Numbered from the stretch's first letter, positions 37,737 to 47,386 are shown. The stretch is 64,000 nucleotides of DNA from Caloramator proteoclasticus DSM 10124 (GCF_900129265.1 NZ_FQVG01000006.1:1-64000), one strand, 5' to 3'. Program-made: numbers and translations. Notes: a model not told the origin generated them from the letters alone.

Positions 37737-40700
37737 ATTTTTATGTTGTTTTTATGTGCAAAGTTATAAAAATCCTTTTCAACAGTATCATAAACCTTTT
37801 TATCGTGGAACATAGCCCTATCCTCTTTGAAGATAAGTACAGATTTTTTGTCCTCTGTATTAAATCCATCTGTGTGTAGCACCTGTACTCCCTTTGAACT
37901 ATTTAGTGGCACAAATACATTTTGAAGTTTATCATACACCTTATTAAATCCTTTGTAATATGGTATTTCTTTAGAAATATTTTCTACTATATCCTCTATA
38001 TTTTTAAGTTGGATTCCAAGATTATATGCAAGTTTTAGGAATATACATAGGTTATCTGTTCCTAATAAAGGTTCGATGGCTCTATTTAATTTTTGTACCT
38101 TTCTACAAGAGTTAGTATAGGTTCCGCATCCTTCAGCAGAGCTTGCAATTGGTATCACTATATTTGAGTTTTTAGTAGTATCTGTTTCAAACAGGTCAAA
38201 GGTAGCAAGAAGCTTTAAATTCTTTAGTACATTAGAATAGTCATTATAAATATCTTCACCAATTACAACAAGCCCCTTTATTTGTCCATTTTCTACTTCC
38301 TTTAAAATTTCATCTCCTGACATATTGATTCCCATATCAATAAAGCCCTGTGTATTTGCCTTTGAACGAAGTAATATTATACCGCTGTGAGGTTTACCAA
38401 CCTTTTTGCATAAAGATAGAGCATCTGCTAAAAGCATAAGGGAGGCTTCACTTGTAGTGTCCTCATCAACTACTATTATGGTCTTTTTAGCTTGTGCGTA
38501 GATATTGGCAAATTCTTTAGCCTCGGTAGTTACTTTGACATCTTTGATAAATTCCTTTAATGCATCAAAGTTATTGCAACTGTTCTTTGCTTCCTTTTCA
38601 TTTATATGTTCTTCAATAATTGATTTTATAAATCCCTTTAGGAAGTCTAAATTATTGTCAACTTTATAGAATTTGTTTGACCATTCTTTAATTCTTGAAT
38701 CATTACTATTTATTGAAACAAGTTTTACTTTATTTGCTGCATTTTTTAATCTTGTAGCAAAGGCAGGATGGTTTTCAGCTACGTCTCCGAAGGATACAAT
38801 AAGTTTAGTACTAAATAGTTCATCATAACTGTTTGTTGATGCATCATAACCAAATATCTTTTCAAGTACGGCATTTTTCATTGCCATAGAACCGATATAT
38901 TTTGTATTTAACTTTTCAGCAATTTTTCTTAAAACAAAGGCCTCTTCATTTGTAAATTTAGGTGAAACTAAAATACCAATGCTGTCTTTTCCATACTGTC
39001 CCTCTATAAGTTTTAATTTCTTAGAAAGAAGGGATAGAGCTTCATCAATGGATACCTTACTCTCTGCATTTTCACAAAAGACAAATGGAGTTTTAAGTCT
39101 TAAATTGCTATTTATATGTTCAGTACCAAATCTTCCTCTTGCACAAAGAACTCCTGCCTTTTCTTTGTTTGGAAGAGTCTTAAATACTAAATCTCCCTTT
39201 GATTGATAAACAACCTCACAACCAGCACCACAGTAGCTACAAACAGAATGAACCTCATCAAATTCTACAGGAACTTGCTTATTTACAGCGGCTCTATCTA
39301 TAAGTGCTCCAGTTGGACATACATCTACACATTGACCGCAGGAGATACAGGAGCTTTGATTTAGGGGTAGGTTGAATTCAGGTATAACCTCAGAATTAAA
39401 TCCTCTTCCCTTAAGTCCAAGGGCAGTTATACCCATAACTTCTTCGCAGGTTCTGTAGCAGAGACCACATAAAATACATTTGTCAGGGTTTCTTAAAATG
39501 AAAGGATGAGTATCATTTAAATCCCTCTTATGCTTTTCGCCCTTTATTCTATCTACCTTGATGTTGTATTTTTGAAGATAGTTTACTAATTTGCATTCAA
39601 AATAGTCGTGACAGCCACATTCAAGGCATCTTGAGGCTTCTTTGATTGCCTGTTCTTTAGTTAAGGCCTTTGAAATCGGTCTAAAGCTTATTTTTCGTTC
39701 ACTGCTTGGGAGCACATATTGTTCCTGTCTTTCTTCCCTACTATACTTTTTAAAATCCTCTTCAGTTAAATCATCTTGAACTATGTAGCAGGGGTTTGGA
39801 ACAGAAACTTCTTCTCCCTTTAAATAATTATCTATAACATAGGCAGCATTTTTGCCCTGTGCAATTGCTTCTATAGCAATTTTAGGACCTGTTACTGCCT
39901 CACCACCAGCAAATATACCCTCCATACTTGTTTTAAAGTTATTTGGATTAACAGAGATAGTTCCCCATTTTGTAGTTTCAAGTTCCTTTACGCACTCGGG
40001 GTTAACCTTCTGTCCTATTGCAGAGATAATAAGGTCTGCCTCAAAGGTAATCTCATCACCCTCAATTGGAATAGGTTTTCTTCTACCAGATTTATCAGGC
40101 TCCCCAAGCATCATCCTTTGACATCTTATAGCCGTAGCTCTTTTTCCATCTCCAATAATTTCTATAGGAGCAACAAGGAATGTAAACTCAACTCCTTCTT
40201 CTTCAGCCTCTTTAACTTCAATCTCTTCAGCAGGCATTTCTTCCTTTGTTCTTCTGTATAGTACTTGTACACTTTTTGCACCAAGTCTTACAGCAGTTCT
40301 TGCTACGTCCATAGCAGTATTACCGCCACCTATTACTACAACCTTATCTCCAAGGTATATAGGTTCTGAAAGGGTTGCCCTTCTTAAAAACTCAATTCCC
40401 CCCATAACCCCATCTAATTCTTCACCAGGACAGTTAAGAGGAGTGCTTGCCCAGGCACCTATGGCTATAAATACTGCATCATAGTTCTTTTTAAGATATG
40501 AAAGTGTAATATCTTCTCCAAGTTTTGTATTACAGATTATTTCAACACCCATTTTAGTTAGAGTATTTATTTCTGCATCAAGAAGTTCCTTTGGAAGACG
40601 ATATTGAGGTATTCCGTATCTTAACATTCCTCCGGGATGCGGTTGTGCTTCGTATATAACAACCTTATGTCCCTCCATTGATAGAAAGTAGGCACAGGAT

Positions 40701-41314
40701 ATACCAGCAGGACCTCCACCTATTATTGCAACTCTTTTTCCAGTTGAAGGTTTTACTTCTGGGACAAAGGGCCCCTTATTTATATCAATTTCTCCTATGT
40801 ATCTTTTCAGATCTGCAATTGCAATAGGTTTATCAACTTTACCACGCCTGCATTCGCTCTCACAGGGGTGAGGACAAACTCTACCTATACTTGCTGGTAG
40901 GGGAATAACCTTTTTTACAAGTTTTATAGCTTCATCATATTGACCATTGGCAATGAGCCCAACATAACCTTGGCAGTCGGTATGTGCAGGACAGGCATTT
41001 ACACAAGGAGGTCTACAATCTCCTCTGTGGTCAGATGATAAAAGTTCGAGAGCTGTTTTTCGGGCAGCAATTGTACGCTTTGTGTCTGTTCTTATAATCA
41101 TACCATCTGATGGGAAGGTTGAACAGGCACGAACAAGCTTAGGGCTTCCTTCAACTTCAACAACACAAAGTCCACAGGAACCATAGGGTTTTGTGTTTTG
41201 GCTGTAGCATAGGTTTGGTATATCGATGCCATTTTCAAGAGCAATTTGAAGAATGGTTTTATCATCGGTTGTGGTAATTTCTCTATTATTTATATTAACC
41301 CTTATTAAAGACAC
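37733..41314 (-). CDS. stnC: large iron-sulfur flavoprotein: NuoG-like plus GltD/NfnB-like (StnC-like)
   Basis: The 1193-residue protein has domains in this order. An N-terminal [2Fe-2S] ferredoxin (PYGSCGLCVVEVEG). A GltD/NfnB-type flavoprotein (about 90-530) with Cys-rich entry CRPPCVNACPAHTDC, FAD motif AIIGGGPAGISCAYFL and NADPH motif VVIGGGNTAMDVA. Two [4Fe-4S] ferredoxin motifs (CILCGLCYRTC, CISCGQCVDVC). A molybdopterin-oxidoreductase-like domain from about 690, with the Fe-S motif CSYCGAGC. The last lacks the catalytic Cys/Sec loop and the C-terminal cofactor domain, as in NuoG. This combination matches the large subunit of the Sporomusa-type Nfn (Stn) transhydrogenase. GTG 41314 is eight bases after GGGAG. 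Confidence 0.75.
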   Translation of the reverse strand: MSLIRVNINNREITTTDDKTILQIALENGIDIPNLCYSQNTKPYGSCGLCVVEVEGSPKLVRACSTFPSDGMIIRTDTKRTIAARKTALELLSSDHRGDCRPPCVNACPAHTDCQGYVGLIANGQYDEAIKLVKKVIPLPASIGRVCPHPCESECRRGKVDKPIAIADLKRYIGEIDINKGPFVPEVKPSTGKRVAIIGGGPAGISCAYFLSMEGHKVVIYEAQPHPGGMLRYGIPQYRLPKELLDAEINTLTKMGVEIICNTKLGEDITLSYLKKNYDAVFIAIGAWASTPLNCPGEELDGVMGGIEFLRRATLSEPIYLGDKVVVIGGGNTAMDVARTAVRLGAKSVQVLYRRTKEEMPAEEIEVKEAEEEGVEFTFLVAPIEIIGDGKRATAIRCQRMMLGEPDKSGRRKPIPIEGDEITFEADLIISAIGQKVNPECVKELETTKWGTISVNPNNFKTSMEGIFAGGEAVTGPKIAIEAIAQGKNAAYVIDNYLKGEEVSVPNPCYIVQDDLTEEDFKKYSREERQEQYVLPSSERKISFRPISKALTKEQAIKEASRCLECGCHDYFECKLVNYLQKYNIKVDRIKGEKHKRDLNDTHPFILRNPDKCILCGLCYRTCEEVMGITALGLKGRGFNSEVIPEFNLPLNQSSCISCGQCVDVCPTGALIDRAAVNKQVPVEFDEVHSVCSYCGAGCEVVYQSKGDLVFKTLPNKEKAGVLCARGRFGTEHINSNLRLKTPFVFCENAESKVSIDEALSLLSKKLKLIEGQYGKDSIGILVSPKFTNEEAFVLRKIAEKLNTKYIGSMAMKNAVLEKIFGYDASTNSYDELFSTKLIVSFGDVAENHPAFATRLKNAANKVKLVSINSNDSRIKEWSNKFYKVDNNLDFLKGFIKSIIEEHINEKEAKNSCNNFDALKEFIKDVKVTTEAKEFANIYAQAKKTIIVVDEDTTSEASLMLLADALSLCKKVGKPHSGIILLRSKANTQGFIDMGINMSGDEILKEVENGQIKGLVVIGEDIYNDYSNVLKNLKLLATFDLFETDTTKNSNIVIPIASSAEGCGTYTNSCRKVQKLNRAIEPLLGTDNLCIFLKLAYNLGIQLKNIEDIVENISKEIPYYKGFNKVYDKLQNVFVPLNSSKGVQVLHTDGFNTEDKKSVLIFKEDRAMFHDKKVYDTVEKDFYNFAHKNNIKI

Positions 41315-41330
41315 ATCTATCACTCCCTTT

Positions 41331-43085
41331 TTATTCAGTATAAATAGCATTAAACTTACAAGTTTTTATACAGTTTCCGCATTTAATACATTTATCTTGA
41401 GCTATTGTATGTGCTTTTTTTCTTTCTCCTGATATTGCAGAAGTTGGACAACTCTTTGCACACATTGTACAACCAATACACTTTTCAGCGTCAATTTTAT
41501 ATGATAATAGTGCTCTACATTGTTTTGCAGGACATTTTTTATCATTAATATGGGATAGATATTCATCTTTAAAATATTTTAGTGTTGTAAGTACAGGATT
41601 TGGTGCTGTTTGACCAAGTCCGCACAGTGAACCATCCTTAACGCTGTAGCAGAGTTCCTCAAGTATTTCAAGGTCTTCAACTGTTCCCTTTCCCTCTGAT
41701 ATATTGTTTAGTATCTCAAGCATTCTTTTTGTACCTATTCTACAGTAGATACATTTTCCACAGGATTCTTTACAAGTAAAGTCAAGGAAGAACCTTGCTA
41801 TATCCACCATACAGGTTGTTTCATCCATAACTATCATACCACCAGAACCCATAATGGCACCTGTACTGTTTATTGATTCATAGTCAACAGGAGTGTCGAG
41901 GAGTTCCTTTGGAATACATCCTCCAGATGGTCCACCCATCTGAACAGCTTTAAATTCCTTATCCTCTTTAATTCCTCCACCTATTTCATATATGACTTCT
42001 CTTAAGGTCATACCCATAGGTACTTCGATTAATCCACCACGCTTAATTTTACCTGCAAGTGCAAAAACCTTTGTTCCCTTACTCTTTTCTGTTCCATATT
42101 TTGCAAACTCCTGTCCTCCATTTTTGATTATCCAAGGTACGTTTGCATATGTTTCAACATTATTTATGTTGGTTGGTTTGCCAAAGAAACCTGATTGTGC
42201 TGGGAATGGTGGTTTTAATCTTGGCATACCGCGTTCTCCCTCAAGGGAGGCTATAAGGGCAGTTTCTTCGCCACATACAAAGGCACCGGCCCCCATTTTA
42301 ATTTTAAGTTCAAAATCAAATCCTGAATTTAATATGTTCTCTCCAAGAAGATTTTTTTCCTTTGCTTGTTCTATAGCGATATTTAATCTCTCTATAGCAA
42401 GAGGATACTCAGCACGTACATAAACAAAGCCTGTATGTGCACCTATTGCATAGGCAGCAATTATCATTCCTTCAATAAGAGAATGAGGGTCTCCTTCAAT
42501 TACGCTTCTATCCATAAAGGCACCAGGGTCTCCTTCATCTGCATTACAAACTATGTATTTTTCATTTCCCTTTGAGGCTCTTGCAGCATTCCATTTAAAC
42601 CAAGTTGGGAAACCTGCACCACCTCGTCCTCTAAGACCAGATATTTTTACTTCTTCAATTACCTCCTCTGGAGTCATTTGGCTAAGTGCCTTTTTTAGGG
42701 CAGAGTAGCCACCAGCCTCAATATAGTCTTCAATGCTCTCGGGGTTTATGATTCCACAATTTCTTAAAACAATTCTAACCTGTTTTTCAAGTTGTGGGTG
42801 AGGCTTCTTGTCGGTTGAAACTATGTATTTTTCAATAGGTAATCCCTTTAAAATATGTTCATTAAATATTTCTTCTGCCATTGATGGACTTACATTAGCA
42901 TATGTATAGGTTCCATTATCATCTATGATATCAACAATTGGCTCAAGATAACACATACCTATACATCCCGTTGTTATTATTTCAATTTGTTTATTACTTT
43001 CCTTTAAGAGCTTTTCAAATATATTTTTAATTTTTCTACCTCCAGCAGCAATACCACAGCTTCCAAGCCCTATTCTAATTTTCAT
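41331..43085 (-). CDS. stnB: NuoF/HydB-type flavoprotein subunit (StnB-like)
   Basis: The 584-residue protein has an N-terminal thioredoxin-like [2Fe-2S] domain (GLGSCGIAAGG ... TGCIGMC). The NuoF core binds NAD(H) and FMN (GLRGRGGAGFPTWFKW, NADEGDPGAFMDR). SLBB, a C-terminal [4Fe-4S] motif (ESCGKCIYCRIG) and two ferredoxin clusters at the end (CIGCTMCAKSC, CIKCGNCIKTC) follow. This layout is that of NADH-linked subunits in electron-bifurcating hydrogenases and Stn. ATG 43085 is ten bases after AGGAGG. It overlaps the end of the NuoE-like gene and lies 16 bases before the large-subunit start. Confidence 0.82.
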   Translation of the reverse strand: MKIRIGLGSCGIAAGGRKIKNIFEKLLKESNKQIEIITTGCIGMCYLEPIVDIIDDNGTYTYANVSPSMAEEIFNEHILKGLPIEKYIVSTDKKPHPQLEKQVRIVLRNCGIINPESIEDYIEAGGYSALKKALSQMTPEEVIEEVKISGLRGRGGAGFPTWFKWNAARASKGNEKYIVCNADEGDPGAFMDRSVIEGDPHSLIEGMIIAAYAIGAHTGFVYVRAEYPLAIERLNIAIEQAKEKNLLGENILNSGFDFELKIKMGAGAFVCGEETALIASLEGERGMPRLKPPFPAQSGFFGKPTNINNVETYANVPWIIKNGGQEFAKYGTEKSKGTKVFALAGKIKRGGLIEVPMGMTLREVIYEIGGGIKEDKEFKAVQMGGPSGGCIPKELLDTPVDYESINSTGAIMGSGGMIVMDETTCMVDIARFFLDFTCKESCGKCIYCRIGTKRMLEILNNISEGKGTVEDLEILEELCYSVKDGSLCGLGQTAPNPVLTTLKYFKDEYLSHINDKKCPAKQCRALLSYKIDAEKCIGCTMCAKSCPTSAISGERKKAHTIAQDKCIKCGNCIKTCKFNAIYTE

Positions 43086-43611
43086 CGGAGTTTTTCCTCC
43101 TTTCTTTTTCATATATATCCCTTATAATCTTCTTTGCACTATCTGGTGTTAGGTTTCCATAAGCCTCACCGTTTATCATAATTACAGGTGCAAGGCTACA
43201 GCAACCAAGACAGGCAACATCCTCAAGTGTAAATAATCCGTCCTCTGTTGTTTCTCCAGGCTTTATATTAAGTTCTTCGCATATTGCTCTACTAACTTCT
43301 TTGGAACCGTTAACGTGACAAGCAGTACCTTGACATTGAAGAATTATATATTTTCCAGTTGGATTTAATCTAAATTGTGCATAGAAGGTTGCAATACCAT
43401 ATATCTTTGCTCTTTTACTTCCAGTTCTTTCAGCAATAAGGTTTAGGGCACTTAGTGGGAGGTAGCCGTACAATTCTTGTGTATCTTGAAGTATGCTGAT
43501 AAGGCTGGCACTTTGTCCTTCGTATTTTTTAAAAATTGGTTCCATTAAACTTAAATCAACCTTCTTATCGTCGAAATTTAATGATAGTTTTTCTTCACAG
43601 GAACAACTCAC
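43075..43611 (-). CDS. stnA: NuoE/HydC-type [2Fe-2S] subunit (StnA-like)
   Basis: The 178-residue thioredoxin-fold protein has the four [2Fe-2S] cysteines in CQGTACHVNG (two) and ACLGCCSLAPV, the NuoE pattern. It passes electrons within the three-subunit complex. GTG 43611 is seven bases after AAGGAGG; ATG 43617 is only one base away, so GTG is preferred. A perfect palindrome TTAAGTT/AACTTAA at 43645-43661 in the leader could be an operator. The gene is separated from the upstream adh by a terminator. Confidence 0.82.
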   Translation of the reverse strand: MSCSCEEKLSLNFDDKKVDLSLMEPIFKKYEGQSASLISILQDTQELYGYLPLSALNLIAERTGSKRAKIYGIATFYAQFRLNPTGKYIILQCQGTACHVNGSKEVSRAICEELNIKPGETTEDGLFTLEDVACLGCCSLAPVIMINGEAYGNLTPDSAKKIIRDIYEKERRKNSDEN

Positions 43612-43776
43612 ATCCATTCCTCCTTCTTTATATAGTTAGCATTTTAAGTTGGAAACTTAATAAGCTGACAATTTGCAAATACAGAAAATTCAAAATAACC
43701 ACAATTTTATTTTGGCACAAAAAATGTTCTAATTCAAATATTTATTTTTTAATGGGTCGATAAAATATCCTTTTAA

Positions 43777-43812
43777 ATTCATTAAGCTCTCAAAAGAGAG
43801 CTTAATGAATAC
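43777..43812 (-). terminator. terminator of adh
   Basis: TTCATTAAGCTCTC and GAGAGCTTAATGAA pair around AAAA. It separates adh from the NuoE-like gene. Confidence 0.82.
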
Positions 43813-43820
43813 AAATTATA

Positions 43821-44987
43821 TTAAAAATCAATGTCTTTTCCTTCATATATGTATTCAAGAACCTTTTCCATAGTAGCATCATCTATTGGTCTTGGGTTAG
43901 AACCTGTACAAGCATCAAGAACTGCATTGTGTGCTATTGACTTAACGTTTGCTCTAAAGTCTTCTTCGCTAACTCCATATCCCTTTAATGATAGAGGTAT
44001 ATCCATACTTCTATTTAATTCTCTAATCATTTCAACAAGTGCATTGACAAGTTCATCTTCATTATTTCCTGAAAGTTTTAGAGTTTTTGCTATTTGTGCG
44101 TATCTATCCTTACATTCCTTTGAGTTGTATTGAATTACGTATGGTAGATATATTGCATTTGCACATCCGTGGGGTATATGGAAAACAGCACCAGTCTTAT
44201 GAGCAATAGAGTGTGTTATACCAAGTAGAGCATTGGAGAATGCCATACCAGCAAGACATTGTGCATAGTGCATTTGTTCCCTTGCTTCCTTATCACCATT
44301 AAAGGATTTAACAAGATTATCCTTAATCATAACTATTGCGTGCATAGCAAGTGGATCTGAGAATGGTGATTTTTGTGAAGCTACATAAGCTTCTACAGCG
44401 TGGGTTAGAGCATCCATACCAGTGTGAGCTGTAAGTGACTTTGGCATTGTTTGTGCAAGTTCTGGGTCTACTATTGCAATATCTGGTGTTATATTAAAGT
44501 CAGCCAATGGATACTTTATCTTTGCTTTGTAATCAGTTATAACTGAGAAGGCAGTAACTTCAGTTGCAGTTCCACTTGTTGAAGGAATAGCAACGAATCT
44601 TGCCTTATTTCTTAACTCTGGAAGTCCAAATGGAACAACTGCTTGTTCAAATGTAAAATCAGGATATTCATAGAAAATCCACATAGCCTTTGCAGCATCG
44701 ATTGGAGAACCACCACCAACTGCAACTATCCAGTCAGGCTCAAATTCTCTCATTATTTCTGCACCCTTCATAACTGTTTCAACTGATGGGTCTGGTTCAA
44801 CGCCTTCAATAAGCTTTGTTTCAAGGCCAGCTTCGTGAAGATAGGCTTCTATTTTATCAAGGAAGCCAAATCTCTTCATTGAACCTCCACCAACAACTAT
44901 AACGGCCTTTTTACCTTTTAGATTTTTCAATTCTTCTAATGAGTTCTTACCAAAGTAGATGTCTCTTGGTAATGTAAATCTTGCCAT
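43821..44987 (-). CDS. iron-containing alcohol dehydrogenase
   Basis: The 388-residue protein of the Fe-ADH family has the NAD(P) motif VVGGGSMKRFG and VGGGSPIDAAKA. The metal ligands fall in GMDALTHAVEAY and GITHSIAHKTGAVFHIPHG. It reduces aldehydes or ketones to alcohols; the exact substrate cannot be read. It has its own sigma-54 promoter and lies next to the gene for the sigma-54 activator, so it is probably induced on redox or aldehyde signals. Confidence 0.93.
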   Translation of the reverse strand: MARFTLPRDIYFGKNSLEELKNLKGKKAVIVVGGGSMKRFGFLDKIEAYLHEAGLETKLIEGVEPDPSVETVMKGAEIMREFEPDWIVAVGGGSPIDAAKAMWIFYEYPDFTFEQAVVPFGLPELRNKARFVAIPSTSGTATEVTAFSVITDYKAKIKYPLADFNITPDIAIVDPELAQTMPKSLTAHTGMDALTHAVEAYVASQKSPFSDPLAMHAIVMIKDNLVKSFNGDKEAREQMHYAQCLAGMAFSNALLGITHSIAHKTGAVFHIPHGCANAIYLPYVIQYNSKECKDRYAQIAKTLKLSGNNEDELVNALVEMIRELNRSMDIPLSLKGYGVSEEDFRANVKSIAHNAVLDACTGSNPRPIDDATMEKVLEYIYEGKDIDF

Positions 44988-45025
44988 AGGATCCCCCTCC
45001 TTTAATTTTATCTATAGACTAATAA

Positions 45026-45041
45026 GCAAATAACGTGCCAA
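45026..45041 (-). promoter_or_regulatory. sigma-54 promoter of adh
   Basis: On the minus strand TGGCACGTTATTTGCT is a full match to TGGCAC-N5-TTGCW, with GG and GC ten bases apart. It lies about 40 bases before the adh start. Confidence 0.93.
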
Positions 45042-45077
45042 GTTAGTTATTTAACAAACACAACTAATTTTAAGGAC

Positions 45078-45102
45078 AAAAAAATAGCAGATTTAATCTG
45101 CT
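45078..45102 (-). terminator. terminator of the adh activator gene
   Basis: On the minus strand AGCAGATT and AATCTGCT pair around one base and are followed by ATTTTTTTG. Confidence 0.8.
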
Positions 45103-45103
45103 A

Positions 45104-45168
45104 AAAAATAGGACAGTTTTATAATTCATAATTGTCCTATTTTTTAGCAATGTAATAAAATAGGACAA
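45104..45168 (-). promoter_or_regulatory. activator (enhancer) sites upstream of adh
   Basis: The half-site ATAGGACA occurs three times in alternating direction (near 45109, 45133 and 45161). It forms two overlapping dyads with arms of 12 bases or more. One is TTGTCCTATTTT paired with AAAATAGGACAA. They stand 65-130 bases upstream of the sigma-54 promoter, the usual enhancer position. Binding by the adjacent regulator is inferred. Confidence 0.72.
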
Positions 45169-45169
45169 T

Positions 45170-47089
45170 CTAAATTGTTATGTTGTACTTTTTCATCTTT
45201 AAATATAGTGTATTTCTACTTATATTAAGTATCTTTGCACATTTTGAAATGTTGTTGTCATATTTTTTTAGGCAACTTATAATTGCTCTTTTTTCAATTT
45301 CATCAAGGGGGCCAATTAAATCATCTGATATTGTATTATACTTACTTATTTGAGTATTTTGATTTTGAGTATTTAAGTTTTCAAATTTATTCATCAAAAA
45401 CTCTATATTTCCACCAAAGTTTACTGCACTCTCAATAAAATTTTCAAGTTCCCTGATGTTGCCTAACCAGTTGTAGGAGAGCATTTTATCATAAAGTATA
45501 GTACTAAGTTTAGGAATAGGTTTTCTAAGCTTTATTGACTTTGTTTTAAGAAAATGTTCTATTAAAAGAGGTATATCCTCTCTACGTTCACGTAAAGGAG
45601 GAAGAACAATTGGAATTACTGATATTCTGTAGTATAAGTCTTCCCTAAATCTTCCTTCCTTGACCTCCTGTAGTAGATTTTTATTTGTAGCAGCGATTAT
45701 TCTAACATCAACGTCAATATATTTATTTCCCCCAATTCTTGTAATGCAACCCTCCTGCAGAACTCTTAATAGTTTTACCTGCATATCAAGGGGCATTTCT
45801 GCGATTTCATCAAGGAAAAGTGTTCCCCCATTTGCAAGCTCAAATTTGCCAGGATTGCCTCCACGTTTTGCACCGGTAAAGGCACCTTCATCATAACCAA
45901 AAAGTTCGCTTTCTATCAGATTTTCAGGTATTGCACCGCAATTTATCGCTACAAAACCAAAATCACGTCTACTGCTATTGTTGTGAATTGCTTGTGCAAG
46001 TATTTCCTTGCCTGTTCCGCTCTCTCCTGTTATGAGTATAGTAGAAGGACTGTCGGATATGCTTTTTGAATATTCTATTATCTTTTTCATATTATTACTT
46101 TTATATATAATATCATCAAATGTATATCTTGCCTTCATACCTGTATATTTATTTATTAGGTTATATACGTTTTGAATGTTTTTAAAGCTTAAAACAGAGC
46201 CGATGATACATCCTTTTTCATCTTGGATTGAATGAAGACTAATAATATATTTTTGTGACTTTCCTTTTATTTTAAAATAAATTTCTTCATCTATTATCTT
46301 TTCCCCTGATAATATGCGTTTATTTATTTCCTGCCATTTAGGTAAAATTTCTTCAATGGGCTTCTCCATTAAATCTTCTTTAATACAATTAAACATAGAA
46401 CAGGCTGATTCATTTATATTTTTAATAAAACCATTTTTACTTAGGGCAATTATACCAAAGTTTATAGATTCAATTATTGTGTTTAGATATTGATATGTTT
46501 CCATTAATTTGTTGTTTGCTTCTTCACTCTTGATTTGATTTTCTATTGAGCGAACAGCCGCAACAACAAGTCCCAGCGTATGGGGGTGTACAAGATGACT
46601 ATTTCCAGTTAGGTTTAATGTTCCTATAATTTCTCCCTTTGTGTTATGTATTGGTGCAGCAGAACAGGTCCAGCGATGGTAGGCTGTTATAAAGTGTTCC
46701 TTTGCAGATATTTGTATAGGCATATCCTCCTTTATTGCTGTTCCCATAGCATTTGTTCCTATGCTGTTTTCATCCATATAGGCACCAACCACCATATTTA
46801 ATTCCTTTGCAGCAGCAAGGATATCCTTATCTCCTATAGTGCTTAAGATACATCCTTCATTATCTGTCAATACAATAAAAAAGCCTGAACCCTCTAAAAA
46901 GTCATATAGTATTTTAATAAATGGAGATGCGATTCTTATAAGGTCTCTGTTTTTTTTCATTAGCAAAGGGATTTCTTCCTTTGTCAATATCTTTTTAGGA
47001 TAGATTCTATCAGTTTCAATTCCATATTTATTTGAACGTTCGTGGGACTTTTTGATTATTTCTTCGTGATTTTTATTATTGCTTTTCAT
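45170..47089 (-). CDS. sigma-54-dependent activator, likely regulator of adh (AdhR-like)
   Basis: The 639-residue protein has an AcoR-type GAF sensor (about 60-190), a PAS domain (200-310) and the sigma-54 AAA+ domain (320-560). The AAA+ domain has Walker [22 protein letters not shown] and LFLDEIAEM. The C-terminal Fis helix-turn-helix ends SRNTLYLKMKK. It lacks a receiver domain, so it senses a ligand or redox state directly. Similar activators control alcohol dehydrogenase genes in solventogenic Clostridium. Its terminator, the dyad sites and the adh sigma-54 promoter follow at once. Confidence 0.88.
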   Translation of the reverse strand: MKSNNKNHEEIIKKSHERSNKYGIETDRIYPKKILTKEEIPLLMKKNRDLIRIASPFIKILYDFLEGSGFFIVLTDNEGCILSTIGDKDILAAAKELNMVVGAYMDENSIGTNAMGTAIKEDMPIQISAKEHFITAYHRWTCSAAPIHNTKGEIIGTLNLTGNSHLVHPHTLGLVVAAVRSIENQIKSEEANNKLMETYQYLNTIIESINFGIIALSKNGFIKNINESACSMFNCIKEDLMEKPIEEILPKWQEINKRILSGEKIIDEEIYFKIKGKSQKYIISLHSIQDEKGCIIGSVLSFKNIQNVYNLINKYTGMKARYTFDDIIYKSNNMKKIIEYSKSISDSPSTILITGESGTGKEILAQAIHNNSSRRDFGFVAINCGAIPENLIESELFGYDEGAFTGAKRGGNPGKFELANGGTLFLDEIAEMPLDMQVKLLRVLQEGCITRIGGNKYIDVDVRIIAATNKNLLQEVKEGRFREDLYYRISVIPIVLPPLRERREDIPLLIEHFLKTKSIKLRKPIPKLSTILYDKMLSYNWLGNIRELENFIESAVNFGGNIEFLMNKFENLNTQNQNTQISKYNTISDDLIGPLDEIEKRAIISCLKKYDNNISKCAKILNISRNTLYLKMKKYNITI

Positions 47090-47243
47090 ACGGCCCCCCT
47101 CCCAATATATAAATCTTATATTTTTATTCTATTATTTTGTAAACTCTTTGTCTATAAATTAACAATATTTATGAATGGCGAGGATTTAAGTAAATATTAT
47201 AAATAAATTGCCTATAATAAATAAATTTATAAAAAATCAGTAC
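47090..47243. other. AT-rich gap before the fluoride riboswitch
   Basis: I see no gene here. It lies between the divergent activator gene and the promoter of the CLC-type gene and must hold the activator promoter on the minus strand. Confidence 0.5.
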
Positions 47244-47272
47244 TTGATAACTAAATTTTGTTTTGCTAAAAT
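47244..47272 (+). promoter_or_regulatory. promoter of the fluoride riboswitch transcript
   Basis: TTGATA and TAAAAT are separated by 17 bases; transcription would begin right at the aptamer. Confidence 0.8.
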
Positions 47273-47274
47273 AT

Positions 47275-47355
47275 GAAAAGGTGATGGAGTTCACCTTTAA
47301 CCGCCTTTGGCTAATGACTCCTACAGAAAATTTTATTTTCTGTAGGAGTTTTTTG
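47275..47355 (+). promoter_or_regulatory. fluoride riboswitch (crcB motif) with terminator
   Basis: The aptamer core shows GGTGATGGAGTTCACC, then AACCGCC, then GGCTAATGACTCC, the conserved elements of the fluoride aptamer. An overlapping hairpin GACTCCTACAGAAAA / TTTTCTGTAGGAG plus a T run is the terminator. Fluoride binding should favour read-through. The downstream gene is a fluoride exporter. Confidence 0.94.
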
Positions 47356-47386
47356 TTTAGGGTATAATAAAATAAGGAGGGTTAAT

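Noticed and set aside
37733-39200. C-terminal part of the large redox subunit as an active formate dehydrogenase
   Set aside because: The Cys/Sec loop and the C-terminal molybdopterin-binding domain are missing, as in NuoG.
41992-42423. 143-codon plus-strand frame
   Set aside because: Antisense to the NuoF-like gene, with the serine/proline-rich look of a reverse-frame shadow.
43721-43735. TGGCAC on the plus strand upstream of the NuoE-like gene as a sigma-54 promoter
   Set aside because: It points away from the gene and has no TTGC at the required spacing.
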